From: Novosphingobium sp.
GTDB taxonomy: Bacteria; Pseudomonadota; Alphaproteobacteria; Sphingomonadales; Sphingomonadaceae
Assembly (NCBI RefSeq): GCF_030696665.1
Contig: NZ_JAUYRV010000033.1
Location: 1-64,000, forward strand
DNA: 64,000 nucleotides
Direction: 5' to 3'
Part shown: piece after piece, positions 59,749-64,000 of the stretch
How positions within the stretch are numbered: position 1 is the stretch's first letter
Layout: every line of letters starts with the position of its first letter
The notes under the pieces: model-generated
The model's database searches: none
What the model saw: only the letters and a program-made list of their open reading frames with translations
What the model was told of the DNA's origin: nothing
Translations under genes and position numbers: made by a program

Positions 59749-61048
59749 ACTTGTCGCTGGTTTGCTGCTGGCAGGCGCGATGCCGGTGGCCGATGCGATT
59801 GCGGCGGACGATGCGGCTGCCTTGCATGCTGTGCTCGAAGCAGGGGCCGATGCTAATGCAGCGCTGGACTATGGCGAAAGTCCTCTGGCTCGCGCGGTGG
59901 AAGTGCAAGACCCGGCGCTTGTTACGCTGCTGCTGCAACACGGCGCAAAGCCGAACGTGGCCGACGCCAACGGCCTGACGCCGCTGGCGCTGGCTTGCGA
60001 GCGGGGCAATCCGGCAATCGTTGCCGCGCTGCTCAACGCTGGCGCCGATCCACGCAAGCCGGGTGCTGAAGGCGCTTGGCCACTGGCGCTTTGCGCGCGG
60101 TTTGCGCCGCCTGAAGCCGTCGCGGTGTTGCTGGCGAAGGGCGCAAAGGTCGACACCCCCGACCCGCGTGGGCAAACCCCGCTGATGTGGGCTGCTTCTG
60201 CCGGAAAGGTTGAGGCGGTGGCCTTGCTGGTCAAGGCTGGAGCCAAGGTCAATCGCGTGACGCCTGGCGGCTTTACCCCGCTGTTCTTTGCCATCGCCGG
60301 CGGCAATGCCGATGCGGTGGCGCTGCTGGCCGAAGCGGGTGCGGACATTGGCTATCGCGGGCCTGAGAACACCAGCGCGGTGCAACTGGCGCTTTACCAG
60401 AAGGCTTGGGCAGCGGCTGAGTTGCTGCTGGCGCGGGGACAGTGGAACCTTGCCGAGATCGACCGCACAGGCAATAGCCCGCTGCACGTTGCCGCTGCTG
60501 CGGGGCAGGGGGCGCTGGTTTCGGCGCTACTGGCCAAGGGGGCTGATCCTAATGGCTTGACCGGACAATCGCGCATCACTTGGGTGACCGAGGCAAACTT
60601 TGGCGTTCCGCCGCCGCCAGTTCCGCCGACGCCGCCGTTACTGGCCGCCGCGCAGGCGGGGCAGGCGGAGACAATGCGATTGCTTGTGGCAGCCGGGGCG
60701 GACAAGGGGTTCGCCTTCGCGAATGGCACCAACGTCCTGCTGGCTGCGGCATCAAGCCAGAATGCGGAAGCTCTGGCCGTTGCCTTGGACTTTGTGCCTG
60801 ACGTCAATTACGCTGATGCCAATGGATCTACCGCGCTACATCGTGTGCTTGGGGGCGCATGGCATCCCGCCCTCGAACCGATGTTGCGCCTTCTGGCAGA
60901 CCGGGGTGCGCGGACTAATCTTGCGGACAAGCATGGACGGACTGCGGCGAGCATGGTCGAAAACGGTCTTGCCACCGTGCGTGAGACCTATTTGAAAGTG
61001 TTTCCCCAAATGCCGCCTTCTGCACTCGCGCTGAAACCGATTTTGTGA
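59741..61048 (+). CDS. Ankyrin-repeat protein
   Basis: A 435-residue protein made of about ten ankyrin repeats after a short hydrophobic start (LVAGLLLAGAMPVADAIA). Repeat units such as GLTPLALACERGNPAIVAALLNAGAD, GQTPLMWAASAGKVEAVALLVKAGA and GNSPLHVAAAAGQGALVSALLAKGAD are clear. A Pro-rich break lies near residue 286 (FGVPPPPVPPTPP). The N-terminal segment may be a signal peptide, which fits a periplasmic scaffold for its operon partners. The start overlaps the DUF1552 stop. Confidence 0.88.
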   Translation: MLELVAGLLLAGAMPVADAIAADDAAALHAVLEAGADANAALDYGESPLARAVEVQDPALVTLLLQHGAKPNVADANGLTPLALACERGNPAIVAALLNAGADPRKPGAEGAWPLALCARFAPPEAVAVLLAKGAKVDTPDPRGQTPLMWAASAGKVEAVALLVKAGAKVNRVTPGGFTPLFFAIAGGNADAVALLAEAGADIGYRGPENTSAVQLALYQKAWAAAELLLARGQWNLAEIDRTGNSPLHVAAAAGQGALVSALLAKGADPNGLTGQSRITWVTEANFGVPPPPVPPTPPLLAAAQAGQAETMRLLVAAGADKGFAFANGTNVLLAAASSQNAEALAVALDFVPDVNYADANGSTALHRVLGGAWHPALEPMLRLLADRGARTNLADKHGRTAASMVENGLATVRETYLKVFPQMPPSALALKPIL

Positions 61049-61074
61049 CGAATACACCAAGACAGGACTTTGCC

Positions 61075-61536
61075 ATGAACAAGCCCAGTTTCCGAACTTT
61101 TGCTGCGGCGCTTGCCGTGCTTGCTGCGGCTGGCGGCTCGTTGGCGGTGGCCGCGTCTCCCGCCGATACGATCGCCTTGCGCCAAGCCAACTTCAAGAAG
61201 ATGGGCGGCGCAATGAAGGTGATCAAGGACGAGCTTGCCGGGAGCGCGAACAAGGCCAAGATGGCAGGCGCGGCCAAGACCATTGCGGCGATGGCGCGGG
61301 CGCAGGGGCCGCTGTTCCCCAACGGCACCGGCCCTTCTGCTGGAAAGACTGACGCTCTGCCAGCGATCTGGAGCCAGCGCCCGACGTTCGATGGTCACGC
61401 GAAAAAGTTGATCGCCGAAGCAGACAAACTGGTGGCCGTGGCAGGTAGTGGCAACGCAGCAGCCGTGGGCGTGCAATTCAAGGCTGTTGGCGGAACCTGC
61501 AGCGGCTGCCACAAGCAATTCCGCGCCGATGATTGA
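61075..61536 (+). CDS. Cytochrome c' (cytochrome c prime)
   Basis: A 153-residue periplasmic cytochrome with a signal peptide (TFAAALAVLAAAGGSLAVAAS) and a four-helix cytochrome c' domain. RQANFKKMGGAMKVIKDEL opens the domain, and the C-terminal heme motif is GGTCSGCHKQFRADD (CxxCH). Such proteins bind NO or carry electrons. It lies 26 bp after the ankyrin gene and 27 bp before a cytochrome b561-type gene, so the operon encodes a full membrane-to-periplasm redox set. Confidence 0.9.
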   Translation: MNKPSFRTFAAALAVLAAAGGSLAVAASPADTIALRQANFKKMGGAMKVIKDELAGSANKAKMAGAAKTIAAMARAQGPLFPNGTGPSAGKTDALPAIWSQRPTFDGHAKKLIAEADKLVAVAGSGNAAAVGVQFKAVGGTCSGCHKQFRADD

Positions 61537-61563
61537 TCGGCCTGCGGCAGGGGGAAAAGGGCG

Positions 61564-62241
61564 GTGACGGAAAAGGTCCGCGTGTGGGACGTGCCGGTGC
61601 GGCTGTTCCACTGGTCGTTGCTGGGGCTGTTCGCGTTCTCGTGGTGGAGCGGGGAAAACCACGAGATGGAATGGCACCGCCAATCGGGCCTCCTGATCCT
61701 TGCGCTGCTGCTGTTCCGCTTGTTCTGGGGCCTTGCCGGATCACGGACGGCTCGGTTCGCCCACTTTCTCAAAGGACCGCGCACCGTATTGGCCTATGCG
61801 CGCAAGGCTGCGGACGAACACGCCACCGACGGGCACAACCCGCTGGGTGGGTGGAGCGTTGCGGCCTTGCTGGCGGTGCTGCTGACGCTGGTCGTGGCGG
61901 GGCTGTTTTCGGTGGACGTGGACGGTCTGGAATCAGGACCGCTGGCCGACTACATCAGCTTCGATGGTGGCCGCACTGCTGCGGAAATCCATGAAGTGGC
62001 GTTCAACGTGGCGTTGGGGCTGATCGGCCTGCACGTCTGCGCCATCGGGTTCTATCAGTTTCTCGTCGGGCGCGACCTTGTCAGCCCGATGATTACCGGC
62101 AGGCGCGAGCGTGAGCAGGGTGAAACTCTCGACGATGTCCGCTGGTCACCCGTCCGCGCGTTGATCGGGCTTGTGGTGATCCTCGCGCTGGTCTGGGCCG
62201 TGTCGAAGGGCTTTCATTTCAACAGTGCGGGCGACGTGTAG
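61564..62241 (+). CDS. Cytochrome b561-type membrane protein
   Basis: A 225-residue inner-membrane cytochrome b. The start VRVWDVPVRLFHWSLLGLFAFSWW carries a heme His in a typical LFHWSL motif. Further segments are GLLILALLLFRLFWGLAG, WSVAALLAVLLTLVVAGLFSVD and VAFNVALGLIGLHVCAIGFYQFL. The GTG start follows GGGAAAAGGGCG. It is the classical partner for soluble cytochromes. The 3' end overlaps the converging epimerase gene by 28 bp. Confidence 0.88.
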   Translation: MTEKVRVWDVPVRLFHWSLLGLFAFSWWSGENHEMEWHRQSGLLILALLLFRLFWGLAGSRTARFAHFLKGPRTVLAYARKAADEHATDGHNPLGGWSVAALLAVLLTLVVAGLFSVDVDGLESGPLADYISFDGGRTAAEIHEVAFNVALGLIGLHVCAIGFYQFLVGRDLVSPMITGRREREQGETLDDVRWSPVRALIGLVVILALVWAVSKGFHFNSAGDV

Positions 62242-63164
62242 GCCGGATCGTGTGCGAACGGCAGGGGGCGGCCCTCTCGCAGGGCGTCCAGCACCTGCGC
62301 AAAGCCAGTCTGGCAGCGGAAGCCAAGGCGGCGTTCGGCATGGCTGGCGTCATAGACCCGGCCAATGCTGCGTGGCAGGGTCCACCCGCGTGCGGCATAA
62401 AGGCTTGCGGCATCGGGGAAATAGCGCGCGATGGCGGCAGGCGCGTTCGCCTTCAGTTCACGCACGTCGCTACGGCTGAACGGTGTCGGCGCTGACAGCA
62501 CGAACAGGTTGAACCCCAGATCGGGCGCGCGTTCCAATGCAGCGATGTGCGCATCGGCGGCATCCTCCACGGTCAGGCGGCGGTTGAGCAGTTCGTTGGC
62601 CTTCAGGTTTTCGCCCGATGGCTGGGCAAGCGTATCATCGTCTTCCGGGAAGAAACGCCCTGTACGCAGGACGACGCAGGGCAACCCATGCTCTTGCGCA
62701 TAAAGGCGGCACAGGCCCTCGGCGGCAAGCTTGGTCACGCCATAGATGTTGCGCGGGGCGAGGGGGCCGGTCTGCTCATCAAGCCAGACGGCGGCATCGC
62801 CCGCTTCGTCGCGCACCTGCTGGCTGATCATCAGCGATGTGGTGGAGGTGAACACGAAACGGTCATGCCCAGCCGCCTTCGCCGCCTGCAACAGGTGCAG
62901 CGTCCCGGTGACGTTTACGTCGATAAAGGCCTGCTCCGGGTAGCGGACGATATCGGGCTTGTGCAGGGCGGCAGAGTGGATCACCGCGTCAATGCCTTGG
63001 GCGAAGGCTTGATCGATGACTGCCCGGTCCGCCACCGAGCCGACAATCTGCGTGTCAGGACCGGGGGCAATGTCGAGGCCGACCACCGCATGGCCTTGGG
63101 CGCGCAGGCGCGGTGCCAGATAGCGGCCCAGCCAACCCGTCGATCCCGTGAGCAGAACCCGCAT
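62214..63164 (-). CDS. NAD-dependent epimerase/dehydratase family protein
   Basis: A 316-residue extended SDR: VLLTGSTGWLGRYLAPRLRAQGHAVVGLD at the N-terminus (GxxGxxG), HSAALHKPDIVRYPEQAFIDVNVTGTLHLLQAA, the catalytic NIYGVTKLAAEGL (YxxxK), and VEDAADAHIAALE. The ATG at 63164 is used; a TTG four codons earlier is the alternative. Its start overlaps the stop of the phosphoribosyltransferase gene. It acts on a nucleotide sugar or a related keto-sugar; no sugar pathway is visible in the window. Confidence 0.85.
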   Translation of the reverse strand: MRVLLTGSTGWLGRYLAPRLRAQGHAVVGLDIAPGPDTQIVGSVADRAVIDQAFAQGIDAVIHSAALHKPDIVRYPEQAFIDVNVTGTLHLLQAAKAAGHDRFVFTSTTSLMISQQVRDEAGDAAVWLDEQTGPLAPRNIYGVTKLAAEGLCRLYAQEHGLPCVVLRTGRFFPEDDDTLAQPSGENLKANELLNRRLTVEDAADAHIAALERAPDLGFNLFVLSAPTPFSRSDVRELKANAPAAIARYFPDAASLYAARGWTLPRSIGRVYDASHAERRLGFRCQTGFAQVLDALREGRPLPFAHDPAYTSPALLK

Positions 63165-63168
63165 GGGT

Positions 63169-63699
63169 TCAGGCAAGCCGTTCGGGAACAGCCTGCGCTT
63201 CTTCGGCCAGCGTATCGGCGGTCATGACCGCTTCCCACGGAAACACGAACCAGCGCTTGTCCTGCGCGCGGTCGATCTCCTCGGCGGCGTAATCGACCCG
63301 GGCCTGTGAACGGCAATTGTCCATCAGCACAGCAAAGCGCAGATTATCCTTGTTGCAGCCATACTCGGCCAGCAGTTTGCGGATGTAGACAATCGTGCCG
63401 CCGCTATCGTTGATGTCATCGACGAACAGCAGCCGCGTGCCATCCGCCGATTTGCCCGCAACCTTGCCCAGAAGTTCGTCGGCAAAGCCCGGCACTTTCG
63501 ATGAATGGTCGATCGAGAGCATCGGAACTTGCAGTTCGTGGCTGATATAGACCGCCGGGACCAGCCCGCCACGCCCGATGCCGATGATGAAATCGGGCTT
63601 CCACGCATCGGCTGCCAGCGTGCGCGAAAGGCCGCGCACTTTGGTGAGGAAGTCCTCATAGGCGATGTAGTTGAGCACCGGAGCGGCGGAATCGGTCAT
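63169..63699 (-). CDS. Phosphoribosyltransferase-family protein
   Basis: A 176-residue protein with the type I PRTase fold: FIIGIGRGGLVPAVYISHEL near residue 38 and the PRPP-binding LFVDDINDSGGT near residue 91. The length and the GRGGLVPA motif fit xanthine/guanine or hypoxanthine-type enzymes (Gpt-like). The ATG at 63699 (MTDSAAPVLNY) precedes the fold directly; the longer frame upstream is non-conserved. It is read before the epimerase gene with a 6-bp overlap. The base specificity is unknown. Confidence 0.83.
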   Translation of the reverse strand: MTDSAAPVLNYIAYEDFLTKVRGLSRTLAADAWKPDFIIGIGRGGLVPAVYISHELQVPMLSIDHSSKVPGFADELLGKVAGKSADGTRLLFVDDINDSGGTIVYIRKLLAEYGCNKDNLRFAVLMDNCRSQARVDYAAEEIDRAQDKRWFVFPWEAVMTADTLAEEAQAVPERLA

Positions 63700-63793
63700 G
63701 TCCGGAAAGTCCGTTGGCAGTCTGACAAGACTTTCAGGTATCGCCTTGCGCCGCGTGGGGCAATCGTGGTTCCCACGCCTTTTTGCGCCATTC

Positions 63794-64000
63794 CTATTGC
63801 ACGACTGTCGCCGGATCGGACGGATAGGCCAACTGGCCGAACGCGGTCTGCATTTCGCCCAGCACGATGTCGGCGGCATAGGACGGCGGGCGCGCGGCGG
63901 CGGTGCAGAGCGCCAGCGTCATCGGGCGCAGTACCGGATCGGATATGCGGGTGAAGGACAGCAGACCCGCCTTGACCTCGGTCATCACATCAAGCGAGGT
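63794..64000 (-). CDS. C-terminal end of a probable LysR-type regulator (cut by window edge)
   Basis: Minus-strand frame open to the window end, with about 68 residues visible. VKAGLLSFTRISDPVLRPMTLALC followed by RPPSYAADIVLGEMQ looks like the last part of a LysR substrate-binding domain (typically ...GrL...ri.dP.l.R.l.la....rp.s.Aa.av). The start and DNA-binding domain lie outside the window, so the call is tentative. Confidence 0.45.
   Translation of the reverse strand, partial: TSLDVMTEVKAGLLSFTRISDPVLRPMTLALCTAAARPPSYAADIVLGEMQTAFGQLAYPSDPATVVQ

Noticed and set aside
63749..63784. GCGTGGG/CCCACGC hairpin with T-run near the right edge
   Set aside because: The T-run is on the plus strand while the neighbouring genes are read on the minus strand, so its role as a terminator is doubtful.
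1..64000. CRISPR arrays, prophage, rRNA or tRNA genes
   Set aside because: No regularly spaced repeats, phage structural genes or RNA gene sequences were recognised by reading; a covariance-model search would be needed for a firm negative.

Overview
The window looks like chromosomal DNA of a high-GC alphaproteobacterium, most likely a sphingomonad of the Novosphingobium/Sphingobium type. The basis is the style of the content: three long TonB-dependent receptors each paired with catabolic genes, many SDR enzymes, a PQQ-dependent dehydrogenase, GntR/IclR/LysR regulators, and dense operons with ATGA, GTGA or TGATG junctions. This is inference from gene content; no rRNA or tRNA gene is visible. 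Almost the whole window reads as accessory catabolism, with little housekeeping.

Region 1 (about 0.3-27.3 kb) is the most interesting part. It holds three NodB/PuuE-type hydrolases (the fold that includes allantoinase PuuE and bacterial cyclic imidases), two N-carbamoylsarcosine/maleamate-type amidases, a LeuCD-type hydratase, an isocitrate-lyase/PEP-mutase-type lyase, a CaiB-type CoA-transferase, an HMG-CoA-lyase-type enzyme, a fumarate-reductase-type flavoprotein, a class A FAD monooxygenase and a maleate-isomerase-like protein without the usual cysteines. Together these fit a route from a cyclic imide to a half-amide, then a (di)alkyl-maleate, then a (di)alkyl-malate, then pyruvate plus an acyl unit. 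The products would be those expected from alkylmaleimides (for example pyrrole, bilin or other N-heterocycle breakdown products). A near-identical 26-bp site occurs at three promoters here and ties a GntR regulator to the two divergent catabolic operons and to the first TonB cassette. A SAM-methyltransferase-like protein plus a roughly 100-residue unknown protein occurs twice, each time beside a TonB receptor.

Region 2 (27.3-41.8 kb) starts with inverted IS5-type remnants. It continues with a three-gene biotin carboxylase set whose carboxyltransferase-like subunit has changed metal ligands, then a tyrosine phosphatase, an acyl-CoA ligase, an FCD-type GntR regulator whose 3' end touches a 73-bp MITE-like inverted repeat, a third TonB receptor, an MFS transporter, a membrane protein and a quinohemoprotein dehydrogenase. 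TGTnnnACA operator-like sites recur in front of several of these units.

Region 3 (42-53.7 kb) is a long plus-strand cluster: choline-kinase-like kinase, SDR, omega-transaminase, a degenerate SDR, SCP2-type thiolase, imine-reductase-like enzyme, NmrA-type protein, cupin, SDR, MFS, PhyH-type dioxygenase and a LysR regulator. It looks like catabolism of an amine or amino alcohol. Region 4 (53.7-64 kb) has glutaryl-CoA dehydrogenase, a zeta-class GST (MaiA), a DUF1587/1592/1588-DUF1552-ankyrin-cytochrome c'-cytochrome b561 operon, an epimerase, a phosphoribosyltransferase and the tail of a probable LysR gene cut by the window end.
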